Below are positions 21,840 to 30,255 of a stretch of 56,055 nt of DNA, piece after piece. The notes beneath the pieces were generated by a model that worked only from the letters and a program-made list of their open reading frames with translations, did not search any database and was not told the DNA's origin. Within the stretch, counting starts at the first letter, position 1. Every line of letters starts with the position of its first letter. The stretch covers positions 1 to 56,055 of the forward strand of contig CALANS010000009.1 in the NCBI GenBank assembly GCA_937926105.1, read 5' to 3'. Both the position numbers and the translations under genes were made by a program. The DNA is from an uncultured Actinomycetes bacterium (GTDB taxonomy: Bacteria > Actinomycetota > Actinomycetes > Mycobacteriales > Nakamurellaceae).

Positions 21840-22496
21840 ATGTTGAATACTGGGGACGTGGTCACAGATCCCAGCCCCGAGCCCACGTTCGCGCGCGATG
21901 CGGCCACCGCGGATTACTACCACCGCAGGGCGGCCGAATACGATCAGTGGTACACCGGCGAGGGACTGTTCGCGGAGCGGGATCGCCCCGGTTGGCAACG
22001 CGACGTCCAACGGCTCGTTGCCGCGACCAAGGCCCTGCCATCTGCCAAAACACTTGATATCGCTTGCGGCACAGGCTTTTTGACCCGTCATCTGCGGGGG
22101 CTGGTGGTTGGGCTGGACCAGAGCTCGGCCATGGTTTCGATCGCGCAGTCGCGACTGCCGGCCGGTGTGGCGATGGTGGGCGACGCGCTGGGGCTGCCCT
22201 TCGCCGACGGCGCGTTCGATCGGGTATTCACCGGCCACTTCTACGGGCACCTCGGCCCGGCCGAGCGGAGCGCCTTCCTGGTCCAGGCACGACGAGTCGC
22301 GGCCGAACTGGTGGTGGTCGATGCGGCCCGCCGGCCGGGCACCCCGGCGGAGGGCTGGCAGCAACGGACACTGAACGACGGCTCCCGGCACCGGGTGTAC
22401 AAGCGGTACTTCACCGCCCAGCAGCTGGCCGAGGAGATCGGCGGATCGGTGCTGCTGGACGGCGAGTACTTCGTCGGTGCCGTGGCTCGGCCGTGA
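21840..22496 (+). CDS. Class I SAM-dependent methyltransferase
   Basis: About 218 residues from an ATG at 21840; a GTG at 21858 is also possible and neither has a clear ribosome site. The SAM-binding motif is LDIACGTGFLTRHL. Motif II follows (VVGLDQSSAMVSIAQSRL), then ALGLPFADGAFDRVFTGHFYGHL, as in UbiE-type methyltransferases. Substrate is unknown. It follows rsmG and overlaps the downstream acetyltransferase by 4 nt, so the two are probably made together. It is not part of the standard mycobacterial origin block. Confidence 0.85.
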   Translation: MLNTGDVVTDPSPEPTFARDAATADYYHRRAAEYDQWYTGEGLFAERDRPGWQRDVQRLVAATKALPSAKTLDIACGTGFLTRHLRGLVVGLDQSSAMVSIAQSRLPAGVAMVGDALGLPFADGAFDRVFTGHFYGHLGPAERSAFLVQARRVAAELVVVDAARRPGTPAEGWQQRTLNDGSRHRVYKRYFTAQQLAEEIGGSVLLDGEYFVGAVARP

Positions 22497-23122
22497 CTGG
22501 GCCCGGATCCGGTGACGCGGCGGGCGTGATCCGCCGGTATCGGCCGGCCGACCGCCAGGCGCTGTATGAGGTGTGCCTGCGCACCGGAGACTCCGGCCAG
22601 GACGCGACCGGGCGGTATCGGAATCCGGATTTGCTCGGCGACGTCTTCGTCGGCCCCTACCTGGCACTGCGGCCCCAGTTCGCGTTCGTGGTGGACGACG
22701 GCTCGGGCGCCGAAGGGTATGTGCTGGGTGCGCTGGACACCACTGCGTTTCACCGGGAATGCGAGGAGCGGTGGTGGCCGGCGCTGCGGGAGCGGTATCG
22801 CGACGCCCCAGTGCCGGCCGGCCGGGCGGATGGCTGGTTGCTGGACTGGATCCGGCACCCACCACCGGCAGCACCACCGGAGATTATCGATGTCTACCCG
22901 TCACACCTGCACATCGACCTGCTCCCCCGCTGGCAGAGCGGCGGCTGGGGTCGGCGGATGATGGAGCGGCTGTGGGCGGAGCTCGAGGCGGCCAGGTCGC
23001 CCGGTGTGCACCTGGGCGTCGGCACCCGAAACGCGCGGGCGATCGGCTTCTACCGGCACCTGGGGTTCGTCGAGCTCGGCCGAGGTGACGAGGACGTGAT
23101 CCTGGGACGTGTCTTCGACTGA
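22493..23122 (+). CDS. GNAT-family N-acetyltransferase
   Basis: 209 residues from a GTG in GTGA overlap with the methyltransferase. The beginning (GVIRRYRPADRQALYEVCLRTG) is a typical GNAT start. The central part contains FVVDDGSGAEGYVLGALDT. The acetyl-CoA loop is RWQSGGWGRRMMERLWAEL (Q/R-x-x-G-x-G/A). The end, HLGVGTRNARAIGFYRHLGFVELG, is the GNAT motif B. The size and long middle insert (RERYRDAPVP..) resemble GNATs related to O-GlcNAcase-linked acetyltransferases, but the substrate is unknown. Confidence 0.88.
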   Translation: MTGPGSGDAAGVIRRYRPADRQALYEVCLRTGDSGQDATGRYRNPDLLGDVFVGPYLALRPQFAFVVDDGSGAEGYVLGALDTTAFHRECEERWWPALRERYRDAPVPAGRADGWLLDWIRHPPPAAPPEIIDVYPSHLHIDLLPRWQSGGWGRRMMERLWAELEAARSPGVHLGVGTRNARAIGFYRHLGFVELGRGDEDVILGRVFD

Positions 23123-23146
23123 CTGCCCATGTGACGGTCGCGTGGC

Positions 23147-23162
23147 TGTTTCACGTGAAACA
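23147..23162. promoter_or_regulatory. parS: parS site 1
   Basis: TGTTTCACGTGAAACA, a perfect 16-bp ParB-binding palindrome, extended by one more pair (C...G). It lies 24 bp after the acetyltransferase stop. Confidence 0.95.
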
Positions 23163-24076
23163 GGCCGGTGGAGCCCGGGCGGGATTCGGTGGTGGCCGGT
23201 GCTCCCGTGGCCCCCGTGTGCCTCTGGTTCCCGTGGTCCCCGTGTGCCTCTGGATCCTGTGGCACCCCCGGTGCTTGTGGCCCCGTTGGTCCCTGTGGCG
23301 CTGTGGCCCTGTGTCCCTGTGGCCCCGGTGATGCCCGTGACACTCGGTGGCCCCGGTGGACTTGGTTGTTCGGAAGCGCACCATGGCTCAGGGCTGGCGC
23401 CGATCGGTACATGGGGCGGCTCCGGCGGCGTGACTGCGCCCCTGCTCCGAGTGACGGACAGAGGCAGTGGGCCCGGGGCGTCGGCTCGCCCCGGCCGGTC
23501 CTCGTCCGTGCACTTCCGCAGTGGTGGCACGCCGGAGTCGCGGTGGGCGGTGCGCGGCGGGGGCGTCCGTGCTCCGACAGAGGAAGCAGCGGCATGGCGA
23601 TGCGTAGGACGGGCCGGGGGCCGCGATGGCCGTCCAGCGCTCCGGCCCGGATGGGCGCCTGCACCGCAGCGGTGATCTGCGGCGGCCGCGCCAGCCGGTC
23701 GGGTGGTGCGGTGGCGGGTGGGTGAGGTGCGTCCGGACCCTGGAGAGCGGGCATGGCAGGGCACGGGCGCCTGGCACCCCACGGGTCCGGCGGCCGGGGA
23801 ACGTCGGTCGGGCTCAACGAGGTCCCAGTGCTCGAAGACCCACGGGCCCGGCGGCCGAGGAACGTCGAGGCACGGCATGTGCACCGCAGGCGACACTTGG
23901 CAGAGCGCCGTTCGGAAGCGTCCGGAGGGAGTCGCCCGGCACCGGTGTGCGCGCTGCCTGGACGAGTGCGATCCCCTGGACTGTGGCGAGGCCCGGCGGG
24001 TGCCGCGTCCCAAGAGCGGGTGATCGGGCTACCTGGCACGGCCCACGCCTTCCCGGCACCGTGCACGCTCGAGCTG
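23163..24076. other. Low-complexity spacer between two parS sites, no supported gene
   Basis: From about 23190 to 23370 the plus strand is made of short GTGGCCCCx/GTGTCCCTG-type words, so that one minus-strand frame reads Gly-x-y collagen-like triplets (TGITGATGTQGHSATG). The pattern is simple-sequence expansion and the frame continues antisense through the acetyltransferase, so I do not call a gene. Further right, two imperfect copies of CACGGGtCCGGCGGCCGgGG occur near 23779 and 23839. No ribosome site or motif supports any frame. Confidence 0.6.
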
Positions 24077-24092
24077 TGTTTCACGTGAAACA
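24077..24092. promoter_or_regulatory. parS: parS site 2
   Basis: Perfect TGTTTCACGTGAAACA within a 24-bp palindrome (24073-24096). It is the most extended of the four sites in the window. Confidence 0.95.
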
Positions 24093-24117
24093 CAGCGGCA
24101 CGGGGCGGCCACACCGG

Positions 24118-24257
24118 GGTGGCTACCGGGCCGGGCTGTCGGTGTTCCAGCCGCGCGGGGGGTCACGACCGGGTGGCTACCGGGCCAGGCTGTCGGTGTT
24201 CCAGCCGCGCGGGGGGTCACGCCCGGGTGGCTACCGGGCCAGGCCGTGCGTATTCCA
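24118..24257. repeat. 54-bp tandem repeat, about 2.6 copies
   Basis: GGTGGCTACCGGGCC begins copies at about 24118, 24172 and 24226 (phase markers GGCTAC at 24121, 24175, 24229). The units are nearly identical. The period is a multiple of three, and the third copy enters the 3' end of the methyltransferase gene at 24231, so expansion may have altered its C-terminus. Confidence 0.8.
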
Positions 24258-25178
24258 GTGACGCGTCGCCAACATCAGATGTGTCGGCCGAGGCACTGCG
24301 ACTGCCGTTCCACCAGTCGGTTCGCCCCCAGCCGGCGCACCGCCGACTGTCGACGAGCGGATCGCTTCCGTGGTGACGGCCCCGTCGAGTGCTCGCCGGA
24401 TGACGGCCCGCTCGTCGATCGGGAGCACCTGATCGAACCCGGCACGCCGAAGTTCCCCAGTCATGTCTCCCGGCTCGAACTCGGATAGCCATGGCTCACC
24501 GACGGCGGCCGCCCGGGCTCTCGGGCGTCTCATGGCAGCCTGGTGCTCCGGTCTGGTTCCCGAGATGGGTGAGGCGTGGTCGAGGACCACCGCCACCCCG
24601 GCCGGTGCAGATTGCGCGCCCGTTGACGCCATCGTCGCCAAGGCTGCGAGGGTGGCCCGAATGGCCTCCCGCGTCAGATAGGGCGTGACACCGAGCCACC
24701 AGACAAGAACCGGTGAATCGGCATCGACGACCCGGCCCAGCGCGCCCGACAGGTCGTCCCGTTCGAAGTCGAGAGAGTAGTGGCGAACCGGCGAGGGATC
24801 GATGCCGGCCGCGAGCAGTCGGTCCAGCTTCCATCGCTGAGTATCGGGGTGATCGATCTCAACCACGCGGAGCCCGGGCCAGCCGTGTCGGTAGCCGAAG
24901 GTGTCCAGACCGGCTCCGAGAATGACCAACTGACTGGGCCCATGGCGGACCGTGTCGGCGACGCAGTCCTCGGCGAATCGGCTGCGCGCACAGATGAACC
25001 AGCGCATCGAGCCGCGTTCTGGATGCGCGGAGGCGTCCTCGCGAAGTGTCGCCGCCGGGATCCCCAGGACGGGTATCGCCAGCGGGTCACGTAGCACGGC
25101 TCCGCCCTCGACCACTTGGTGGGTGGCCCGATGGCGAGCCGCAGAGAACGCGGTGGCGCTGGGCCTGCCCTGGTGCAC
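24231..25178 (-). CDS. Leucine carboxyl methyltransferase-like SAM methyltransferase
   Basis: 315 residues. It belongs to the LCM/Ppm1-like family common in actinobacteria (TIGR00027 type). Signs are ATAFSAARHRATHQ, DPLAIPVLG, RWFICARSRFAEDCVADTVRHGPSQLVILGAGLDTFGYRH (SAM loop LGAGLDT), VVEIDHPDTQRWKLDRL and VLVWWLGVTPYLT. Some relatives act in secondary metabolism and others are uncharacterised. The enzyme lies between parS sites 2 and 3, on the strand opposite parAB. Its final residues fall in the 54-bp repeat. Confidence 0.88.
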   Translation of the reverse strand: MHQGRPSATAFSAARHRATHQVVEGGAVLRDPLAIPVLGIPAATLREDASAHPERGSMRWFICARSRFAEDCVADTVRHGPSQLVILGAGLDTFGYRHGWPGLRVVEIDHPDTQRWKLDRLLAAGIDPSPVRHYSLDFERDDLSGALGRVVDADSPVLVWWLGVTPYLTREAIRATLAALATMASTGAQSAPAGVAVVLDHASPISGTRPEHQAAMRRPRARAAAVGEPWLSEFEPGDMTGELRRAGFDQVLPIDERAVIRRALDGAVTTEAIRSSTVGGAPAGGEPTGGTAVAVPRPTHLMLATRHWNTHGLAR

Positions 25179-25285
25179 CGACTCATTCTAGGGCGCGCGG
25201 ATGGGTCCGAGCCTGGCGCGGCGGCGCGGGCCGGCGGGGTGGACCCACCCCGGGCTCCCGTATGGTGTGCTGACGTGAGTGCCCG

Positions 25286-25301
25286 TGTTTCACGTGAAAC
25301 A
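25286..25301. promoter_or_regulatory. parS: parS site 3
   Basis: Perfect TGTTTCACGTGAAACA, 110 bp before the parA start, in the promoter region of parAB. ParB bound here could also repress the operon. Confidence 0.95.
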
Positions 25302-25411
25302 GCGACTGGATGACGCAGAACGAGCGCGGTTCGCGATACGTGATCGTCGGCGGGGGCGCGTAGCCTTCCATCACGAACGGGTGGCGCGGTGACGAGCGAA
25401 GGAGGGGGTCG

Positions 25412-26335
25412 GTGGACGACGCTCTGACGGTTTCACGTGAAACATCGTCACCCGACGACGACATCCTGGCCGACGACACGCCCATCGCTCGTGCGGCGAG
25501 GCAGGCGCTGGAGGTCCGCAGCGGGGACGTCACCATGCCGCGCCCCCGCCACCGCCGGGTGTTTTGTGTGGCCAATCAGAAAGGTGGTGTCGGTAAGACC
25601 ACCACCACCGTCAACATCGGCGTCGCACTGGCGCTGGCCGGGCTGCACGTGCTGGTGGTCGACCTGGATCCGCAGGGCAACGCGAGCACCGCGCTCGGAG
25701 CCGTCCGTACGTCCGGGACGCCGTCCATCTACGACGTGCTGCTCGGTGACATCTCGGCCGCGGAGGCGATCCAGACCTGTCCGGACGCGCCGCGCCTCGG
25801 CTGCATCCCGGCCACCATCGATCTGGCCGGCGCGGAGATCGAGTTGGTCTCCCTGGTGGCCCGCGAGACTCGGCTGCGTAAGGCACTGGAGGAGATCCAC
25901 ACCGCGGACGCCGCCTACGACTATGTCTTCATCGACTGCCCTCCGTCCCTGGGCCTGCTGACCGTGAACGCCATGGTCGCCACGCGGGAGGTGCTGATTC
26001 CGATCCAGTGCGAGTACTACGCGCTGGAGGGGTTGGGCCAGTTGCTGCGCAATATCGACATGATCCGGCAGCACTTGAACCCCGACATCGACGTCTCCAC
26101 CATCCTGTTGACGATGTACGACGGTCGCACCAAGCTCGCGGATCAGGTGGCGCAGGAGGTCCGGACGCACTTCGGGTCGAAGGTACTCACGACCGTGGTG
26201 CCGCGGTCCGTCAAGGTGTCCGAGGCCCCCGGTTATGGCCAGTCGGTGTTGACCTACGACCCGGGTTCCCGCGGGGCGATGAGTTACCTGGATGCGGCAC
26301 GAGAGATCGCCGATCGCGGCGCGAAGGAGTCTTGA
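25412..26335 (+). CDS. parA: Chromosome partitioning ATPase ParA
   Basis: 307 residues from a GTG with AAGGAGGGGG upstream. The deviant Walker A is [18 protein letters not shown], with [15 protein letters not shown] and [16 protein letters not shown] following. It drives origin segregation with ParB and parS. The first 45 residues are an extension whose VSRET is encoded by a parS site inside the gene. Likely an operon with parB (1-base TGATG overlap). Confidence 0.97.
   Translation: MDDALTVSRETSSPDDDILADDTPIARAARQALEVRSGDVTMPRPRHRRVFCVANQKGGVGKTTTTVNIGVALALAGLHVLVVDLDPQGNASTALGAVRTSGTPSIYDVLLGDISAAEAIQTCPDAPRLGCIPATIDLAGAEIELVSLVARETRLRKALEEIHTADAAYDYVFIDCPPSLGLLTVNAMVATREVLIPIQCEYYALEGLGQLLRNIDMIRQHLNPDIDVSTILLTMYDGRTKLADQVAQEVRTHFGSKVLTTVVPRSVKVSEAPGYGQSVLTYDPGSRGAMSYLDAAREIADRGAKES
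25429..25444. promoter_or_regulatory. parS: parS site 4, inside parA
   Basis: GGTTTCACGTGAAACA, one mismatch from the 16-bp consensus, located at codons 6-11 of parA. It encodes Val-Ser-Arg-Glu-Thr. Having parS in the parA start codons is common in actinobacteria. Confidence 0.9.
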
Positions 26336-27465
26336 TGAGCAAGTCACGGGGTGGCCTCGGGCGAGGCCTGGCCGCGCTGATCCCGACCGGCCCGCCCACC
26401 AGCACGGTGTCGGACGTGTTCCTGGGTGGGCCACCGCCCGCCGGCCCGGTCAGCACGGAACCGGATACACCACGCCAATCGGACGAGCATTCGCTCGGGC
26501 CGGGCACGGGGTTGCCAGGGACGGCCGCCGGGACAGGAGCCGATGCCGCCGGAGCCGACGCCGCTGCCGGGCCGGGAGCGCCCGCCGCCGCGGACCCTTC
26601 CGCACCGCACTATCAAGAGGTACCGGTCGCCGACATTCGGCCCAACCCCAAGAACCCGCGTACGGTGTTCGACGAGGACGCGCTGAACGAGCTGGCGCAC
26701 TCCATCCGCGAGTTCGGCCTGCTGCAGCCCGTCGTGGTACGGCCGGTCAACGGCGGCTACGAACTGGTGATGGGTGAGCGCCGCTGGCGGGCCGCGCAAC
26801 GCGCCGGCGTCGATACCATCGCCGCGATCGTCCGGCGCACCGAGGACGCGGACCTGTTGCGCGACGCCTTGCTGGAGAACATCCACCGCAGCAACCTCAA
26901 CCCGTTGGAAGAGGCCGCCGCCTACCAGCAGCTGCTGCAGGAGTTCGACGTCACCCACGACGAGCTGGCGTCACGGCTCGGCCGGAGCCGGCCCGTCATC
27001 TCCAACACCATCCGGTTGCTCGGGCTGCCGGTGCCGGTGCAGCGCCGGGTCGCCGCCGGCGTGCTATCGGCGGGGCACGCCAGGGCGCTGCTGTCCCTGA
27101 CCGATCCTGGCGACCAGGAGGAACTCGCGACTCGGATCGTTGCCGAAGGGCTGTCGGTGCGCGGTACCGAGGAGGCCGTGACGCTGCTTGGCCGGCGTAC
27201 TCCCGGGCGCAGCCGTTCGGCCCCCCGCAAGATGACCATGCCCGGCGTGCAGGATCTGGCGAACCGGCTGTCGGACGCATTCGACACCAAGGTCCGGGTG
27301 GAGCTGGGCCGGCGCAAGGGCAAGATTTCCATCGAGTTCGCGACCGTCGACGACCTGGAGCGCATCGTGGGGATCATCGCACCCAGCGTGGCGGGGGCCC
27401 GCGGCGGGACGGCGCCGGATTCCCGGGCCGACCAGGCCGTCACTGGTGCCGAGGCGACCGGCTGA
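26335..27465 (+). CDS. parB: Chromosome partitioning protein ParB
   Basis: 376 residues. ParB binds parS and spreads as a CTP-dependent clamp. N-terminal [16 protein letters not shown] interacts with ParA. A Pro/Ala/Gly-rich stretch follows (about 20-85). The CTPase part has [14 protein letters not shown] and [12 protein letters not shown]. The HTH is [22 protein letters not shown]. The C-terminal dimer domain is [34 protein letters not shown]. The ATG shares one base with the parA stop. Confidence 0.97.
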   Translation: MSKSRGGLGRGLAALIPTGPPTSTVSDVFLGGPPPAGPVSTEPDTPRQSDEHSLGPGTGLPGTAAGTGADAAGADAAAGPGAPAAADPSAPHYQEVPVADIRPNPKNPRTVFDEDALNELAHSIREFGLLQPVVVRPVNGGYELVMGERRWRAAQRAGVDTIAAIVRRTEDADLLRDALLENIHRSNLNPLEEAAAYQQLLQEFDVTHDELASRLGRSRPVISNTIRLLGLPVPVQRRVAAGVLSAGHARALLSLTDPGDQEELATRIVAEGLSVRGTEEAVTLLGRRTPGRSRSAPRKMTMPGVQDLANRLSDAFDTKVRVELGRRKGKISIEFATVDDLERIVGIIAPSVAGARGGTAPDSRADQAVTGAEATG

Positions 27466-27659
27466 TCGTTCCCGCTGCCGGTGGAGCCACCCAGCAGGCC
27501 CGAGATCGCGACATCGTCGGGGTCCGGCGGGATCGATCGGTGTCGGACCCCGGTGTTGGTCGGAGTGGCACCCGGAAATGACATAGGCCGACACAACCGC
27601 AAAACGTCACGGTGACGATACTGTCGTCACACGGACCCGTGCCATGCTAGCAATCCGAC

Positions 27660-27686
27660 GAAACACGGTGCAGCACAGCGTGTTTC
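27660..27686. terminator. Hairpin between convergent parB and ddl, possible terminator
   Basis: GAAACACG (27660-27667) and CGTGTTTC (27679-27686) form an 8-bp perfect stem with an 11-nt loop. It lies between the ends of convergent genes. The arms also resemble parS half-sites, so a decayed parS is an alternative. Confidence 0.45.
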
Positions 27687-27716
27687 AACAACGGTGCGGG
27701 CGCGTCATCGGCCCGA

Positions 27717-28685
27717 TCAGATCGCCGCGGTCCGATCCGCCGCCCGCGCGATGGCCCGCTCGGCCAACTCCGCGTAGGTCTCGCCGAGATCGCGGCCGGC
27801 GGTCGCGACCGCCATCGGCAGCATCGAGGTTTCGGTCAGGCCCGGCGAGACATTCACCTCCAGGAACTGTGCCCGGCCATCGGCGGTGACGATCACGTCG
27901 GTGCGGGACACGTCGCGGAGCCCGAGCACCCGGTGGGCCGCGACCGCCAGCTCCGCGACCGCCGCATCGAGCTCCGAGTCCAGACGAGCCGGCGTGTGAT
28001 ACGTGGTGGTACCGGCGGTGTATCGAGCCTCGTAGTCGAAGATGTCGCCAGGCGGCACGATCTCCACCGCGGGCAGCGCCACCGGTCCGTCGTCGCCCTC
28101 GATCACCGTCACCGCCACCTCCGTGCCGGCGGCGTACTCCTCCACCAGCACCACGTCGCCGTACGCGAACGAGCCCACCAGCGCGGCCGGCAGCTGGTCG
28201 GGATCGCGCACCAGGGCGGTGCCCAACGCCGAGCCGCCCTGGTGCGGCTTGAGGAGCAGCGGGAACGCCAGCTCGCGAGCCACCGCGGCGACCAAGCCCG
28301 CCGCCCCCATGTCCCGAAACGAGCTGTGCGACAACGTGACCCACCTGGGAGTCACAAAACCCGCGCGCCGCAGCAACACCTTCGCGGTGGCCTTGTCCCA
28401 CGCCAAGCGGCACTCGTGCGCCGCGGTTCCCACGAACGGCACCCCAGCCAGTTCGAGAACCGTCTGTACGGCGCCATTCTCGCCCCGACCACCGTGCAGC
28501 GCTATGATCGCAGCGTCCGGGTGATGTGCCCCGACCCAGTCCAGCAGCGTGTCGTCGGCGTCGCGCACCGTGACGTCGTGCCCCACCTGACGCAGCGCCT
28601 GCGCCAGGCGGGAGCCGGATCGCAGCGACACCTCACGCTCGTGCGACAAGCCACCGGCGAGCACCATCACGTGCCGAGCGTCCAT
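27717..28685 (-). CDS. D-alanine-D-alanine ligase
   Basis: 322 residues, the usual Ddl size. It joins two D-Ala with ATP for peptidoglycan precursors. Motifs are VMVLAGGLSHEREVSLRSG at the N-terminus (serine and glutamate of the D-Ala site), ALHGGRGENGAVQ, LLLKPHQGGSALGT (ATP-grasp) and FLEVNVSPGLTETSMLP (metal site and substrate loop). The segment DYEARYTAG replaces the usual DYxxKYxxG with Arg for Lys. The gene lies between parB and an aminotransferase. Mycobacterial ddl is elsewhere, so this could be a second copy. Confidence 0.88.
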   Translation of the reverse strand: MDARHVMVLAGGLSHEREVSLRSGSRLAQALRQVGHDVTVRDADDTLLDWVGAHHPDAAIIALHGGRGENGAVQTVLELAGVPFVGTAAHECRLAWDKATAKVLLRRAGFVTPRWVTLSHSSFRDMGAAGLVAAVARELAFPLLLKPHQGGSALGTALVRDPDQLPAALVGSFAYGDVVLVEEYAAGTEVAVTVIEGDDGPVALPAVEIVPPGDIFDYEARYTAGTTTYHTPARLDSELDAAVAELAVAAHRVLGLRDVSRTDVIVTADGRAQFLEVNVSPGLTETSMLPMAVATAGRDLGETYAELAERAIARAADRTAAI

Positions 28686-28717
28686 GTGCGAATCCTTGCT
28701 GTGCGGGGCCTGGGCCC

Positions 28718-30016
28718 TCAGGCGGTGTCCGGTGCCGGAGCGTCCGAACCGAGCGATGGCCGAGCGCCGGAGGGGAATCCGGCACCGAAGGTCCGCATGA
28801 CCTCCAACTCGCCGTCCAGCACGCCGGCCAGCCGGCGCACCCCCTCCGTGATGCGCTCTGCGGTGGGGAAGCAGAACGACAGCCGCGCCTGCCGAGTGCC
28901 GAAACCGTCAGAGTAGAAGGCGGTTCCGGGAACGTAGGCGACCCGAGCGCCGACCGCTCGGGGCAGCATCGCGGTGGTGTCGAATCCCTCCGGCAGGGTG
29001 AGCCAGACGTAGAATCCGCCGTCCGGAACGGTCCAGGTGGCTCCCTCGGGCATGTGCGTCTCCAGCGCCGCGAGCATCGCGTCACGTCGCTGCGCATAGG
29101 TCTGCCGGTAGGCCTTGATCTGCGACTTCCAGTCGAAGTTCGCCAGGTATTGCGAGATCATCATCTGGTTGAAGACCGGCGGGTTCAGGGTGGCTGCCTC
29201 GTTGGCCAACACCAGTCGCTCCCGGACGGCGTGCGGAGCGAGCGCCCACCCGACCCGCAGCCCAGGCGCGAAGGTCTTGGAGAACGACCCAAGATAGATC
29301 ACGTTGTCGGCATCGTCGGCGCGAATCGCCCGGTATACCGTGTCGTCGAAACCTAAGAGGCCATAAGGATTGTCCTCGATGATGGCAATGTTGGCGGCGC
29401 GGCAGATCTCCGCGACCCGGGTGCGCCGGTCCGCGGCCATCGTCACCCCGGCGGGGTTGTGGAAGTTCGGAATCGTATACAGGAACTTGACGGTGCGCCC
29501 GGCGGCTCGGCAGCTCTCGATCGCCGCCTGCAACGCGTCCGGCACCAGCCCGTGCTCGTCCATCGCGACGTGCACCACCGGCGCCTGATAGGCGGCGAAG
29601 ATGCTCAACGCCCCGACGTACGACGGAGCCTCGGCGAGCACCACATCACCGGGGTCGCAGAAGATGCGAGTCACCAGGTCCAGGGCCATCTGTGAGCCGA
29701 CCGTTACCACCACGTCGTCCGGATGCGCGGCGATACCCTCCAGCGCCATCACCTGGCAGATCTGCTCGCGCAGCGCCGGAATCCCTTGCCCGGAACCGTA
29801 TTGCAGCGCGACCGTGCCATCCTCGGCGATCAGCCGGGAAGCCTGGGCGGCCAGCGCCTCCAGCGGCAACGACTGCAGGTACGGCATGCCACCGGCCAAC
29901 GACACGACCTCCGGCCGGCTCGCCACCGAGAACAGTGCCCGGATTGCGGACGCGCGCATCCCTGCCGTGCGCGCGGCGTAGCGCGCAACGTACGGGTCGA
30001 GGCTGTTGCCTGTCAT
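28718..30016 (-). CDS. PLP-dependent aminotransferase, class I/II
   Basis: 432 residues from the ATG at 30016, with GAAGG 8 nt upstream. It transfers amino groups using pyridoxal phosphate. Clear fold-type I marks are VVSLAGGMPYLQSLP, YGSGQGIPALREQI, VGSQMALDLV, FLYTIPNFHNPAGVTM, IIEDNPYGLL and the PLP-lysine SFSKTFAPGLRVGW. It resembles the 2-aminoadipate/MocR-type aminotransferases that lack a GntR domain. It lies 32 bp upstream of ddl on the same strand, suggesting a shared operon. The amino-acid specificity is open. Confidence 0.88.
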   Translation of the reverse strand: MTGNSLDPYVARYAARTAGMRASAIRALFSVASRPEVVSLAGGMPYLQSLPLEALAAQASRLIAEDGTVALQYGSGQGIPALREQICQVMALEGIAAHPDDVVVTVGSQMALDLVTRIFCDPGDVVLAEAPSYVGALSIFAAYQAPVVHVAMDEHGLVPDALQAAIESCRAAGRTVKFLYTIPNFHNPAGVTMAADRRTRVAEICRAANIAIIEDNPYGLLGFDDTVYRAIRADDADNVIYLGSFSKTFAPGLRVGWALAPHAVRERLVLANEAATLNPPVFNQMMISQYLANFDWKSQIKAYRQTYAQRRDAMLAALETHMPEGATWTVPDGGFYVWLTLPEGFDTTAMLPRAVGARVAYVPGTAFYSDGFGTRQARLSFCFPTAERITEGVRRLAGVLDGELEVMRTFGAGFPSGARPSLGSDAPAPDTA

Positions 30017-30138
30017 GAGATGCACCTTCGAGGAGAACCGGTGGTGACGGATGGTGACCAGCCCGGCCGGTCGGCTGGTCGCCGGGCACGGCCGCAGTCT
30101 ACCGGCGGGCGCATCCCGACGGATCCGTCACCGCGCAC

Positions 30139-30228
30139 GCCCGCGTGCATGATCGTGGCAAAAACGTGACGGGTGCGACTGCTGGGACGAATTTCACGCA
30201 TGCCAGGCACGTTGATCCATGCGCGTGG
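30139..30228. repeat. Intergenic hairpin repeat, copy B
   Basis: An inverted, diverged copy of 13001-13099. On the minus strand it reads ATGGATCAAC, GGCATGC, TTCGTCCCA, GCAGTCGCACCC, GCCACGATCATGC in the same order and spacing as copy A. Its outer arms (CGCGTGCATGATC / GATCCATGCGCG) are imperfectly complementary. Confidence 0.6.
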
Positions 30229-30255
30229 TGGGTTCGTGCGGGGTCCCGAGCCCGA

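Noticed and set aside
22901..24013. Minus-strand 370-codon frame with collagen-like Gly-x-y part
   Set aside because: It continues antisense through the acetyltransferase gene and lacks a start signal; the repeat part looks like simple-sequence DNA. Kept only as a finding about the spacer.
24118..24257. CRISPR array
   Set aside because: Units are contiguous 54-bp tandem copies with no unique spacers, and there are no cas genes.
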